From: Glaesserella sp041817755
Lineage (GTDB): Bacteria > Pseudomonadota > Gammaproteobacteria > Enterobacterales > Pasteurellaceae
DNA length: 64,000 bases
Reading direction: 5' to 3'
Assembly (NCBI RefSeq): GCF_041817755.1
Contig: NZ_JBGYBX010000044.1
Coordinates: 16,156-80,155, forward strand
Of this stretch, positions 8,523-16,688 are shown piece by piece. Made by a program: the position numbers and the translations under genes. The notes below the pieces were generated by a model. The model worked only from the letters and a program-made list of their open reading frames with translations, searched no databases and was not told where the DNA came from. Numbering within the stretch: position 1 is the stretch's first letter; each line of letters starts with the position of its first letter.

Positions 8523-8972
8523 ATGCAAGTTATTTTATTAGACAAAGTTGCTCAACTTGGTACTGTTGGTGACCAAGTTACCGTTAAAGCAGGTTTTGCT
8601 CGTAACTACTTAATCCCACAAGGTAAAGCGGTTATGGCAACGGCGGCAAACATTGCTCACTTTGAAGCACGTCGTGCAGAATTAGAAGCGAAAGCGGCAG
8701 AAGCATTATCTGCAGCACAAGCTCGTGCAGCAGCAATCGCTAACTTAGCGGCAATCGTAATCACTTCTAAAGCAGGTGATGACGGTCGTTTATTCGGTTC
8801 TGTCGGTGCGCGTGATATCGCTGAAGCCGTATCTGCAGCAGGCGTAGCAGTGACTAAATCTGAAGTGCGTTTACCGGAAGGGGCATTACGTACTATCGGC
8901 GAACACGAAGTGAAATTACACTTACACGCCGAAGTCAATGCCGTGGTAGCTATTAACGTCGTTTCTGAATAA
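8523..8972 (+). CDS. rplI: 50S ribosomal protein L9
   Basis: Large-subunit protein with two RNA-binding domains joined by a long helix. The 149 residues begin MQVILLDKVAQLGTVGDQV and carry GFARNYLIPQGKA, the L9 signature. The central Ala/Glu-rich helix spans about 45-75, and the C-terminal domain includes DGRLFGSVG. AGGAAG precedes the ATG. It is the last gene of the operon, followed by a strong terminator. Confidence 0.98.
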   Translation: MQVILLDKVAQLGTVGDQVTVKAGFARNYLIPQGKAVMATAANIAHFEARRAELEAKAAEALSAAQARAAAIANLAAIVITSKAGDDGRLFGSVGARDIAEAVSAAGVAVTKSEVRLPEGALRTIGEHEVKLHLHAEVNAVVAINVVSE

Positions 8973-8990
8973 TTGAGAAATCAATAAAAA

Positions 8991-9017
8991 AAACCCGGCA
9001 TAACCGCCGGGTTTTTT
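8991..9017. terminator. Terminator after rplI, also usable by ydcH
   Basis: AAACCCGGC pairs with GCCGGGTTT around ATAACC, followed by T on the plus strand and preceded by a run of A, so it can stop both convergent units. Confidence 0.88.
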
Positions 9018-9068
9018 GTAAAAAAAGAATCAAAAATATCCGCTTGTTACGGGTATTGTCAGTCAACA

Positions 9069-9281
9069 TCAGGCTTTTTTCTTCAAAATCGCATACAACT
9101 CGTCTTTGAGATGCAATTTTTCTTTTTTCAATACTTCAATTTCGGTATGGGTTGCAAGTTCAATCCCCGCTTCCATATTTTTGATTTTTTGATCCAGTTC
9201 GTTATGTTGCTCAAATAAACGGGCAAAATGGGCATCTTCGATTTTCAATTTTGTGATTAAGTCACGAAATTCCGGGAACAT
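9069..9281 (-). CDS. ydcH: YdcH/DUF465 family small coiled-coil protein
   Basis: A 70-residue protein of unknown role matching E. coli YdcH (MFPEFRDLITKLK against MFPEYRDLISRLK, and a lysine-rich LKKEKLHLKDELYAIL end). It is mostly helical and heptad-like. The start is set at MFPEF because AGGAGT lies 5-6 nt upstream; the open frame runs 56 codons further, but that part is AT-rich and unlike the family. It is convergent with the ribosomal operon and shares its terminator. Confidence 0.85.
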   Translation of the reverse strand: MFPEFRDLITKLKIEDAHFARLFEQHNELDQKIKNMEAGIELATHTEIEVLKKEKLHLKDELYAILKKKA

Positions 9282-9461
9282 AGTAGACTCCTTTTCATGG
9301 TTGATGTCGTAATAATAGTAGCATTTTTCGTTTTTAACGTTGTAATTTAATCTGTGTTTTTTGAAGCGGATCACAAAATTTCTACCTGAAAAATCCTTGT
9401 TTGCAATGACCTTATTTACGCTATAATGCGAGGGCTGTTTACTATCCAATATGGGAAGATG

Positions 9462-10412
9462 ATGCGTTACACCAAACTGATTATATTATCGATTTTATTT
9501 TGTTCCCAAACCGTATCGGCAACATGGCAAAAAATTAGCAGTGCCGATTACATTTGGGGGCCGTTTAAAATTTATACGATTTCCCTTTTTTCGGAGACGG
9601 GGAAATACGTGCCGGAATTACGCCCTTTGATGCTCACGTTACAATATGAGAAACCGGTTGACGGACGTGATTTTGCCATTTCGCTTGCCCGTTCATGGTC
9701 AAGTCTGGGGATTACGTTACCGGAGCAAGATAAGGTTGTCGATCGTTTAAGAAAAATATTACCGGACATCAAAAAAGACGATTCCCTCAGCTATATCGCA
9801 TTACCGGACAGAGGGTATTTTGTGCTGAATGATATTGTGATTCCGGAAGAATTTAACAAAGATTTTAACGATGCCGTGTTAGCCGTATGGCTTGATCCTC
9901 GGGTTGAAATCGGGCGTAAATTATTAGCGGTTAAGCCGGATCAAACCGCGGAAGAAAAGCATTCGCCGGCGATAACACCGCAAAATGCGGATAACAATTC
10001 GGCGACAACGGAAATTGATATATCTCAGGCGCCGATTATTGACGGTGTGTTGGAACAACTTAAACCAAAAACGGAAAATCAATCGAAATCAGAAAATAAT
10101 CAACCGGAAGCTCCACAACAAGCGGTCAGTTCCGAGCAACATATTGCAAAAACGGCAAACAGCGTAGAGCCACCGAAAACGGAGTCTGTAGAACAGAAAG
10201 CAACGGTAGAAGAGTCTAAAGCGGAAAATAATGCGAACGCTCCTGCTCAGCCTGCTGAAGAGACACCGCCACAACCTAAACCGGTTGAAGTCAAAAAAAC
10301 GGAACCACAAAAACCGGTAGAAAAATCGATGGAAAACGAGCAGTCGGAGCCGGAAATTGAAATTCGTCCTCCGGCGGATCCGCTGCCTGAAGCTACACGT
10401 CCGGTGTCGTAG
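9462..10412 (+). CDS. Periplasmic chalcone-isomerase-like protein with a long Pro/Glu/Lys tail
   Basis: Exported protein of about 316 residues, no defined function. A signal peptide (RYTKLIILSILFCSQTVSA) is followed by about 150 residues resembling the bacterial chalcone-isomerase-like domain: WGPFKIYTISLF, PLMLTLQYEKPVDGRDFA and a closing AVLAVWLDPR. From about residue 170 the chain is low-complexity, rich in Glu, Pro, Lys, Gln and Ala. Two adjacent ATG codons follow GGGAAG, and the second gives the better spacing. It ends 4 nt before treR, so the two may be co-transcribed. The domain call is by pattern; enzyme activity is not implied. Confidence 0.6.
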   Translation: MRYTKLIILSILFCSQTVSATWQKISSADYIWGPFKIYTISLFSETGKYVPELRPLMLTLQYEKPVDGRDFAISLARSWSSLGITLPEQDKVVDRLRKILPDIKKDDSLSYIALPDRGYFVLNDIVIPEEFNKDFNDAVLAVWLDPRVEIGRKLLAVKPDQTAEEKHSPAITPQNADNNSATTEIDISQAPIIDGVLEQLKPKTENQSKSENNQPEAPQQAVSSEQHIAKTANSVEPPKTESVEQKATVEESKAENNANAPAQPAEETPPQPKPVEVKKTEPQKPVEKSMENEQSEPEIEIRPPADPLPEATRPVS

Positions 10413-10416
10413 TCTG

Positions 10417-11355
10417 ATGAAATATACAATCAAAGATATTGCCCGCTTATGTGATGTGGGCAAATCCACTGTTTCCCGCGTACTGAATCATGATCCGAAG
10501 GTCAGTGACGCTACGCGCCGGAAGGTACAAACGGTCGTCGATGCTTTAGGCTTTAAACCGAACCGTAGTGCACGAGCGATGCGCGGTGCAACCGAGCCCG
10601 TCGTGGGGATTATTGTGACCCGTTTGAATTCCCCCGCGGAATCACAAACGTTGAGTGCGATATTGCATGAGTTACATCAACAGGAGATCACTCCGCTCAT
10701 TGTTGAAAGTCAATTTCAACCGGAGCAGGTAAAACGCCATTTTAAACTGTTTCAACAACGGCAAGTTGACGGTATCGTGTTGTTCGGTTTTTCCCAATTA
10801 CCGGCGACATTGGTTAAAGAATGGAAGGGGGCGTTGGTAGCGGTTGCCCGTCAATATGAAAATACGGCATCGGTATTTTACGATGATGAAAATGCCGTGA
10901 AGATATTAATGGCACAATTGTATGCGCAAGGTCATCGACAGATCGCATATTTGGGGGTCTGCGATCGGGATGAAACCACCGGGAAGCTGCGTAATCAAAC
11001 CTATGTAAGATTTTGCGAGCAATACGGTTTAGAACCGAATTTGGTTAAAGCGGAATTGGGGGCGGAGAGCGGTTATCAGCACATGCCGATCCTGTTTGAA
11101 AAACCGGTTTCCGCCGTACTGTGTGCCAGTAGCAGTCTTGCTATCGGTGCCGTGAAATATTTGCATGAAACGGGGCAAAACCGACCGCTTGCATGCGTCG
11201 GGGAAAATGAGTTATTGCAATATGTTGTGCCGGAGTTACTCTGTTTGGATTTCGGTTATCCGCAGGCGGGGAAGTGGGCGGTAGAATTGTTATTAGCGCA
11301 ATTAAGCGGTGATCGGCGTATCGAACAACGTCGCGTGCCTTGCCGATTAGTATAA
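10417..11355 (+). CDS. treR: Trehalose operon repressor TreR (LacI family)
   Basis: DNA-binding repressor of about 312 residues. The N-terminal helix-turn-helix (IKDIARLCDVGKSTVSRVLN) and hinge (NRSARAMRG) are followed by a sugar-binding domain. Many segments match E. coli TreR, including VGIIVTRL, ESQFQPE, VDGIVLFGF and the FYDDENAVKILMAQLYAQGH region. In E. coli, TreR senses trehalose 6-phosphate and represses treBC. The ATG at 10417 begins the conserved part; the frame is open 20 codons further up inside the preceding gene. No treB or treC is nearby, so this is an orphan copy. Confidence 0.88.
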   Translation: MKYTIKDIARLCDVGKSTVSRVLNHDPKVSDATRRKVQTVVDALGFKPNRSARAMRGATEPVVGIIVTRLNSPAESQTLSAILHELHQQEITPLIVESQFQPEQVKRHFKLFQQRQVDGIVLFGFSQLPATLVKEWKGALVAVARQYENTASVFYDDENAVKILMAQLYAQGHRQIAYLGVCDRDETTGKLRNQTYVRFCEQYGLEPNLVKAELGAESGYQHMPILFEKPVSAVLCASSSLAIGAVKYLHETGQNRPLACVGENELLQYVVPELLCLDFGYPQAGKWAVELLLAQLSGDRRIEQRRVPCRLV

Positions 11356-11360
11356 AACGA

Positions 11361-11385
11361 AGCCTTGTCGGAACCCGACAAGGCT
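11361..11385. terminator. Terminator between treR and lysE-type gene
   Basis: AGCCTTGTCGG pairs perfectly with CCGACAAGGCT around AAC, flanked by A-rich and T-rich sequence. It lies between convergent genes and can work in both directions. Confidence 0.82.
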
Positions 11386-11394
11386 TTATTGATA

Positions 11395-12015
11395 TCAGAG
11401 AAGCGTGAAGATGCCTTCATAAATTAATTTGGCTCCGAATAGCATAAACACGGCACCGGCAAAATTATCCAAATATCGATTATGTTTGGCATAAAAAGTG
11501 CGGATATGTTTGTGTGAAAACAATAACGCAATGAAAATAAAATAGACAAGTGCGCTACCGACTAAAATTAATAGTACCAACAAACTATCTTGTAAACGAG
11601 ACAAGTTTGATACATAACCTGCCAATACGCTACTGAAGAAAACCACGATTTTAGGATTAGACAGATTGATCATTAAGCCTTTTAAGATCTCTTTCCATGC
11701 GGATGTCGGCTTGGGCTGCAGGGCGCGTTCATCCAAGACGGCGCTTTTCGTGATTTGTAGCATTTTAAAACCATTGTAAGCGAGGTAGCTTCCGCCCAAT
11801 ATCATCAAAATATATTGGAATAACGGAATATGTTTGTTTAGAAAAGTCAATCCGAATAAGACGATCAATGACCAAAAAGCCACGCCGATGGTAATCCCGA
11901 TCGTGCCGAGTACGGCATTACGACGGGTATCGCTCATTGCTTTTCGGCTGACATAAAAGAAGTCGGGCCCGGGGCTGACTAATCCGATTAACTGCACGAA
12001 GAAAATTGTCCACAT
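11395..12015 (-). CDS. LysE/RhtB-family amino-acid exporter
   Basis: Inner-membrane exporter of about 206 residues with six predicted helices. VQLIGLVSPGPDFFYVSRKA near the N-terminus is the family signature, and FKMLQITKS and LMINLSNPKIVVFF follow in the usual order. Which amino acid it exports cannot be told. The ATG at 12015 shares one base with the pgpA stop (TGATG), so it is the last gene of nusB-thiL-pgpA. The frame is open four more codons upstream to a TTG. Confidence 0.85.
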   Translation of the reverse strand: MWTIFFVQLIGLVSPGPDFFYVSRKAMSDTRRNAVLGTIGITIGVAFWSLIVLFGLTFLNKHIPLFQYILMILGGSYLAYNGFKMLQITKSAVLDERALQPKPTSAWKEILKGLMINLSNPKIVVFFSSVLAGYVSNLSRLQDSLLVLLILVGSALVYFIFIALLFSHKHIRTFYAKHNRYLDNFAGAVFMLFGAKLIYEGIFTLL

Positions 12016-12485
12016 CAGAACCACCAATAAATAACGTGAAGCGTTATAAGCGTATAAATTGCCGCTAAAATATCATCAAACATAATGCCTAGCCCACCGT
12101 GTAGGTGTTGATCAAAATAACGGATCGGATAAGGTTTCGTGATATCAAAAAAGCGGAAAATAATAAAAGTGAGTAAATAGTTCAGCCAATTGTGTGCGGG
12201 TAAAAAGGTAAAAATCAGAAAAACGGCCACGATTTCATCCCACACGATTCTACCGTCGTCATGTACGTTTAAATCTTGGCTTACTGCTTGGCATATATAA
12301 CAACCGCCGATAAAAGCAACGAACGTCAATAAGAGAAAAAATAGGGGAGAGGTCGTGATAAACGATAAGAGTATCGATATCACCAGTCCGACCAATGATC
12401 CCCACGTACCCGGTGCGGGAGTAATTAAACCCGAACCAAAGCCGAAAGCTAAGCAATGTGTCGGTTTTTTTAAGTTGATATTCAT
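12015..12485 (-). CDS. pgpA: Phosphatidylglycerophosphatase A
   Basis: Membrane enzyme that removes phosphate from phosphatidylglycerol phosphate to give phosphatidylglycerol. The 156-residue protein contains FGFGSGLITPAPGTWGSLVG, DDGRIVWDEIVAVFLI, RFFDITKPYPIRYFDQ and GGLGIMFDDILA, the ordered acidic motifs of PgpA, with several membrane segments between them. It lies 3 nt after thiL and overlaps the exporter gene, in the usual thiL-pgpA order. Confidence 0.95.
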   Translation of the reverse strand: MNINLKKPTHCLAFGFGSGLITPAPGTWGSLVGLVISILLSFITTSPLFFLLLTFVAFIGGCYICQAVSQDLNVHDDGRIVWDEIVAVFLIFTFLPAHNWLNYLLTFIIFRFFDITKPYPIRYFDQHLHGGLGIMFDDILAAIYTLITLHVIYWWF

Positions 12486-12488
12486 AGA

Positions 12489-13457
12489 TTATTTAAAATG
12501 GTCAAACCCGATATGATTGGGAAGTGAAACCGTTTTTCCTCGTTTGATTAACGTAATTTGAGATGCGACGTTATCGGTAATCCAACCAATATGGTGGAAG
12601 GGTATACCTAACTCGGTCAGCCTTTTTTCCATTTCGGCACATTGTTGTTCGGGGACGGTAAAACAAAGTTCGTAATCTTCGCCGCCGGTTAAGGCAAACT
12701 GTTCCGCGTTTTCCAAAGAATAACAGGCTTGTAAGGCTGCAGATAGCGGCAGTTTATCCAAGTCAATTTCCGCCGAACATTGACTGCGTTCGAGAATGTG
12801 CCCTAAGTCTGCCAGTAATCCGTCTGAAATATCAATGGCACAGCAGCTGTAATCCAGCAATTGTTGCCCGAGTTCAACTCGTGGTGTCGGATGCAAATGG
12901 CGCTTAACCAAATAGCGTCGAGTATCATCTTGTGCTGTGTGATGAAGGAGTATATCCAATCCTGCCGCACTGTCGCCTAAAAAGCCCGAAACATACAACG
13001 CATCACCGACCTTGGCTTGGTGGCGGAACAGACCTTTTGATGCGGGTAATACGCCTTGTGCCGTGAGCGTTATCGATAAGTGACCTTTCGTAGTATCTCC
13101 ACCAATCAGCGCGACTTGGTATTGATCCAAGATCGAAAAAAGACTCCGGCTGAATGCCGAGAGCCAATCGTGATTAACCTCAGGAAGCGTCAGAGCAAGG
13201 GAGACCCACGTCGGTTTCGCCCCCATTGCCGCCAAATCGCTTAAGTTAACGGCAACGGCTTTATAGGCTAAATCGGCAGGAGAAATGTCAGGCAGGAAAT
13301 GGGTACCGGACACTAACGTATCCGTGGTAATAGCCAAGCGTTGATTTGATTCAATCATCGTCACCGCACAGTCATCGCCGATCGATTGCAAAATATCGTG
13401 ACGATCCGACCGCTTGTTACGGCTGAAATAGCGTTTAATCAAATCAAACTCGCCCAT
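12489..13457 (-). CDS. thiL: Thiamine-monophosphate kinase
   Basis: Phosphorylates thiamine monophosphate to thiamine diphosphate, the active cofactor. The 322 residues follow the ThiL/PurM fold: GEFDLIKRYF at the start, SIGDDCAVT, VSGTHFLPDISPADLAYKAV, NLSDLAAMGAKP, GGDTTKG, the CAIDISDGLLADLGHI motif and TGGEDYELCFTVP. It is 8 nt downstream of nusB with GAGG before the ATG. An uptake signal lies inside the gene at 13408-13417. Confidence 0.96.
   Translation of the reverse strand: MGEFDLIKRYFSRNKRSDRHDILQSIGDDCAVTMIESNQRLAITTDTLVSGTHFLPDISPADLAYKAVAVNLSDLAAMGAKPTWVSLALTLPEVNHDWLSAFSRSLFSILDQYQVALIGGDTTKGHLSITLTAQGVLPASKGLFRHQAKVGDALYVSGFLGDSAAGLDILLHHTAQDDTRRYLVKRHLHPTPRVELGQQLLDYSCCAIDISDGLLADLGHILERSQCSAEIDLDKLPLSAALQACYSLENAEQFALTGGEDYELCFTVPEQQCAEMEKRLTELGIPFHHIGWITDNVASQITLIKRGKTVSLPNHIGFDHFK
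13408..13417 (-). repeat. DNA uptake signal inside thiL
   Basis: Exact GACCGCTTGT, the reverse complement of the Apl-type uptake core, within coding sequence near the thiL 5' end. Confidence 0.8.
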
Positions 13458-13465
13458 TGCCGCCT

Positions 13466-13879
13466 CTATTTACGACCGAGAGTCGGTGCTAATTTGTCAA
13501 GAACGCCGTTGATGTATTTATGGCTGTCATCCGCTCCGAAGACTTTGGCGACTTCAATACCTTCGTTGATCGCTACTTTGTACGGAACATCCTGTTCAAA
13601 CTGCAATTCATAAGCGGATAAACGCAAAATTGTCCGTTCAATCGGATCCAGTTCGGATTCTGTGCGATCCAAATGCGGGCGTAATGATGCGTCAACGGCT
13701 TCGATGTGTTCGACGGTTCCCCGTAATAATCGGCGGAAATAAGGCATGTCAACGCCTTTCATATCCTGATCGGTAACAAAAGCAAGTTCAACCTGCTCAA
13801 TACTATTTTGTGAAATATACCAAGAATAAAGCGCCTGCACTGCACATTCTCTGGCTCGGCGGCGTGGAGAAACTTTCAT
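13466..13879 (-). CDS. nusB: Transcription antitermination factor NusB
   Basis: All-helical RNA-binding factor that with NusE/S10 prevents early termination in rRNA operons. The 137-residue chain starts MKVSPRRRARECAVQALYSW and has VAINEGIEVAKVFG and HKYINGVLDKLAP, which are diagnostic. GAGG precedes the ATG. In many gamma-proteobacteria ribH sits directly upstream of nusB; here ribH is instead in the riboflavin cluster about 22 kb away. Confidence 0.96.
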   Translation of the reverse strand: MKVSPRRRARECAVQALYSWYISQNSIEQVELAFVTDQDMKGVDMPYFRRLLRGTVEHIEAVDASLRPHLDRTESELDPIERTILRLSAYELQFEQDVPYKVAINEGIEVAKVFGADDSHKYINGVLDKLAPTLGRK

Positions 13880-13930
13880 AAAACCTCAATATTTATCTTA
13901 AAAAAGGTAGCGGATTTTATCATATTCCCC

Positions 13931-15229
13931 TTATTTTTGCTTGGATTTATTCGCAGACTGCCCGTTAATCGGTGTTGAGGGAACAAGGTAAGGCGTGACG
14001 AAAATAACCAATTCACGCTTGACGATTTTGTCCCGGCTTTGGCTGAATAAATGTTTTAAAAACGGAACGCTGCCTAACACCGGAACTTTATCTTCCCCTT
14101 TTGAGAGCAAATGTTGGAAAATACCGCCCAGTACGATGGTCTCCCCGTGTTTGGCAAAGACTTGCGTGTTAATTTCCTGCTTATCAATCGTAATCAACGC
14201 ATTGTTACCGCTTTGGTTGTTCGGGGAGTTTTGGCTGATGATTAAATCAAGCAGAATTTGATTATGTTTTGACAGATGTGGGGTAACTTCTAAACCGAGG
14301 ACGGCTTCCCGAAATTCGATGTCGGTGACTTCATCTTTTTTACTGTAAACGGCATAGGGAATTTCAGTGCCTTGTTTAATACTGGCGCTTTTTTTATTGG
14401 TTGTCAGTAAACGCGGGCTGGCAATGATTTCGACGCTGTTTTCACGTTCTAATGCCGTCAATTCTAAATCCAGTACACGGCTGTTGATGGTGGCGACTTG
14501 TAATGCCATTGACGCGGCGTTGTTTACCGGGAAGTTAACATTCAAGTTGTTGACTTGTAGCCCGTTGCCTTCTAGATTGCCGGCGAATTTATGGTATCCG
14601 TCGGTCGGTGAAAATACCCCCCAGCGTACCCCGAGTTCTTGTAAATGTTCGCTGCTGATAGTGACGATACGGGCTTCGATGGCGATCTGTTCGGTCGGTT
14701 TATCGAGAGCGTTAATGAGATCGGCAAAGTGTTTCACGCCTTCTTTACTGTCTTTAATGATTAGGCTGTTGCTACGATCGTCAAAGTGAATATAACCGTT
14801 TTCCGACAAAATATTACCATGTCCTTTGGTTAGGGATTCAATCACTTCGGAAGCTTTGGCGTAATGTAACGGAATGGTTTTGGTCACTAATTTCGGCGCC
14901 GTTGAAACAGGTGTCGTTGGCAGAGATACGTCGACATTCGGTGTGTCCGCCTTTGTACGGGACGGATTGATATAATAAATGTCCGATTCTTTTTTAACCG
15001 ATAATTGATTGATTTTGGCAATGCTGTCGAGTATTTCGTCAAAATGGCGGTTCTCAAGGCGAAGCGTTTTGATATCTTTGACTTCATCAAATAAGACGAC
15101 ATTCTTTCCGTTTTCTTCGGCAAGGTAGGCAATAATTTCCGCCGTCGGTGCATTTTTTAAGGCGATAGACATCGTATCGGCAGCGGACGGTAAGGTGAAT
15201 AATACAAGGCAATAAACGAAATAACGCAC
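13931..15229 (-). CDS. comE: Competence / type IV pilus secretin ComE (PilQ-like)
   Basis: Outer-membrane secretin through which the competence pilus passes and DNA enters. The protein of about 432 residues has a signal peptide (RYFVYCLVLFTLPSAA), N-terminal secretin domains and the C-terminal pore domain with SPRLLTTNKKSASIKQG, GLEVTPHLS and ETIVLGGIFQHLL. The start is read as GTG at 15229 with TAGGAG in front; the frame continues 15 codons upstream over the comD end. It closes comABCDE. The phosphoribosyltransferase gene comF, which follows comE in H. influenzae, is absent here and nusB comes next. Confidence 0.9.
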   Translation of the reverse strand: MRYFVYCLVLFTLPSAADTMSIALKNAPTAEIIAYLAEENGKNVVLFDEVKDIKTLRLENRHFDEILDSIAKINQLSVKKESDIYYINPSRTKADTPNVDVSLPTTPVSTAPKLVTKTIPLHYAKASEVIESLTKGHGNILSENGYIHFDDRSNSLIIKDSKEGVKHFADLINALDKPTEQIAIEARIVTISSEHLQELGVRWGVFSPTDGYHKFAGNLEGNGLQVNNLNVNFPVNNAASMALQVATINSRVLDLELTALERENSVEIIASPRLLTTNKKSASIKQGTEIPYAVYSKKDEVTDIEFREAVLGLEVTPHLSKHNQILLDLIISQNSPNNQSGNNALITIDKQEINTQVFAKHGETIVLGGIFQHLLSKGEDKVPVLGSVPFLKHLFSQSRDKIVKRELVIFVTPYLVPSTPINGQSANKSKQK

Positions 15230-15237
15230 AATGTCTC

Positions 15238-15639
15238 CTATAAAGTTAAGATTACAAGATAAGGGGCATGACACTCATCGGTTTTTTGCCAATCAATGTA
15301 ATGAAGGCTTTTTAAATCCATCTGTCGGAATTGAATCATGGCAGGTGAAATCAGATCCTGCGGTTTAAAGCGATACAACCGCTTATTTTCATCGATAAAT
15401 AATGCATGAGATTGTTGATTCAGCCGAGTTAGTCCGATCAATGTCAGTTTTTCGAATTCAATCGGCATATTCAATATGTTGACGTCCTGCTCGGCATAAC
15501 AAGCGGTCTGTTTGGCGCTATTTTTTGCAATGTCGGTTGACATCGAGGGATGTCGGTTTTGGGTCTCCTCGGCGTAAAACGGATTTGAGTAACCCGTAAC
15601 GGAATAGAAACACAGTATAAAATAAATGATTTTCGGCAT
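15238..15639 (-). CDS. comD: Competence protein ComD (PilP-like)
   Basis: Periplasmic protein of 133 residues, placed as the PilP-like pilotin/alignment component between ComC and the secretin. A signal peptide (MPKIIYFILCFYSVTGYS) is followed by a small beta-rich domain with the segment TLIGLTRLNQQSHALFIDEN, typical of PilP-type proteins. It lies 10 nt after comC and 8 nt before comE. Sequence identity is weak by eye and the call leans on operon position. Confidence 0.78.
   Translation of the reverse strand: MPKIIYFILCFYSVTGYSNPFYAEETQNRHPSMSTDIAKNSAKQTACYAEQDVNILNMPIEFEKLTLIGLTRLNQQSHALFIDENKRLYRFKPQDLISPAMIQFRQMDLKSLHYIDWQKTDECHAPYLVILTL
15499..15508 (+). repeat. DNA uptake signal inside comD
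   Basis: Exact ACAAGCGGTC, with TTTTTTGCAA about 20 nt downstream. It lies within a gene of the DNA-uptake machinery itself. Confidence 0.8.
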
Positions 15640-15649
15640 AATATCTCCT

Positions 15650-16168
15650 TTAAGGTAACACGGATAAAGTTGTATTTAATTGAACCAAGCGATCATGCCC
15701 GAGTTTAATTAAGCTGATTTCTTTGAATTTAAGGCTATCCAAGCGATTTAATTGATGAATAATATGAAATATCTTTTCGGTTTGTTGGTTTACGGTTAAA
15801 TAAACAACTTTTCCGTTATCGAAGCCCCACTGAATATGTTCAATATTCGCTTGGTCATGATCCAAGACGGATTTAATTTGTTGATGAAGAGAAGCGAGAT
15901 TTCCTTCTTTTTTATTGATATTGATTTGATGGTTTTGCAGACTTTTCAGCAATTCGTTTTCTGTTAATAAGCGTTGCTGCAACATTCGGTGTTGTTGGCG
16001 GTTTGTCTCATCGGTATTCGATAAATAAAGATAATAGAGGGCCGGGTAAGTAAGAATGCACAGGACACTCAGGCTACAAAGAGATATAAAACGGGTATGT
16101 ACTATCGTAAATAATTTATACGGTAAATTTAGTGGTTTAATATATTGACGTAATATCATGTTTTTCAT
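15650..16168 (-). CDS. comC: Competence protein ComC (PilO-like)
   Basis: Inner-membrane assembly protein of the competence pilus, 172 residues. One membrane helix near residues 30-50 (RFISLCSLSVLCILTYPALY) precedes a coiled coil and a small periplasmic domain, the bitopic plan of PilO. It lies 1 nt after comB and 10 nt before comD. The primary sequence is poorly conserved, so the assignment relies on topology and order. Confidence 0.78.
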   Translation of the reverse strand: MKNMILRQYIKPLNLPYKLFTIVHTRFISLCSLSVLCILTYPALYYLYLSNTDETNRQQHRMLQQRLLTENELLKSLQNHQININKKEGNLASLHQQIKSVLDHDQANIEHIQWGFDNGKVVYLTVNQQTEKIFHIIHQLNRLDSLKFKEISLIKLGHDRLVQLNTTLSVLP

Positions 16169-16169
16169 G

Positions 16170-16688
16170 TTATTTTTCCAATGTAATCATCAGCCCGAAC
16201 TCAATTTGATGCGTTTCGTTGGTTTTCAAATCGTCGATTTTGTACAAATATTGATGAGCCTGGAGGTATTTTTCCAACGATTCCAATTCTGTTTGATGCG
16301 TTAATTTTCCGACGAGTTTGAGTTTTAAACCGTCATTAACGGCAAGTTGCGCCATTTCTAAACTCCCTTTGAGGGATAAATGTTGTAAGAAAACGATGAA
16401 ATCATCGATTTTTTTCGTATCAATGATGTTTTGAACAGACGGCACAAATTGGTGATGTTGAATTTTCAATACCTGTTCTTGAGCGGTTTGAAGCGTTTGC
16501 GTCAGTTGGTCAATTTGCGCAACGGTTTGCTTGTTTTTCTGTTCGAGGTAATCGTTATATTGACTGATTACATAGGCTGCAGAGCACGAAAGCGCAATAC
16601 AGCCGATTAAGCACAAGAGCTTTCGTAAAACGGCATTTGTCCATTGTTGTGCACGGCGCTCGGAGAGATCTATACCTTGCCATTCCAT
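16170..16688 (-). CDS. comB: Competence protein ComB (PilN-like)
   Basis: Bitopic inner-membrane protein of 172 residues: a short cytosolic N-terminus (MEWQGIDLSERRAQQW), one helix near 28-45, a coiled coil rich in Gln and a periplasmic domain. This is the PilN plan, in which the N-terminus contacts the actin-like PilM/ComA. Its start lies inside the comA 3' end (19-nt overlap). Confidence 0.8.
   Translation of the reverse strand: MEWQGIDLSERRAQQWTNAVLRKLLCLIGCIALSCSAAYVISQYNDYLEQKNKQTVAQIDQLTQTLQTAQEQVLKIQHHQFVPSVQNIIDTKKIDDFIVFLQHLSLKGSLEMAQLAVNDGLKLKLVGKLTHQTELESLEKYLQAHQYLYKIDDLKTNETHQIEFGLMITLEK

Noticed and set aside
10089..10469. 126-codon minus-strand frame opposite the Pro/Glu/Lys tail
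   Set aside because: An Arg/Phe-rich product from the complement of a low-complexity region; no start signal.
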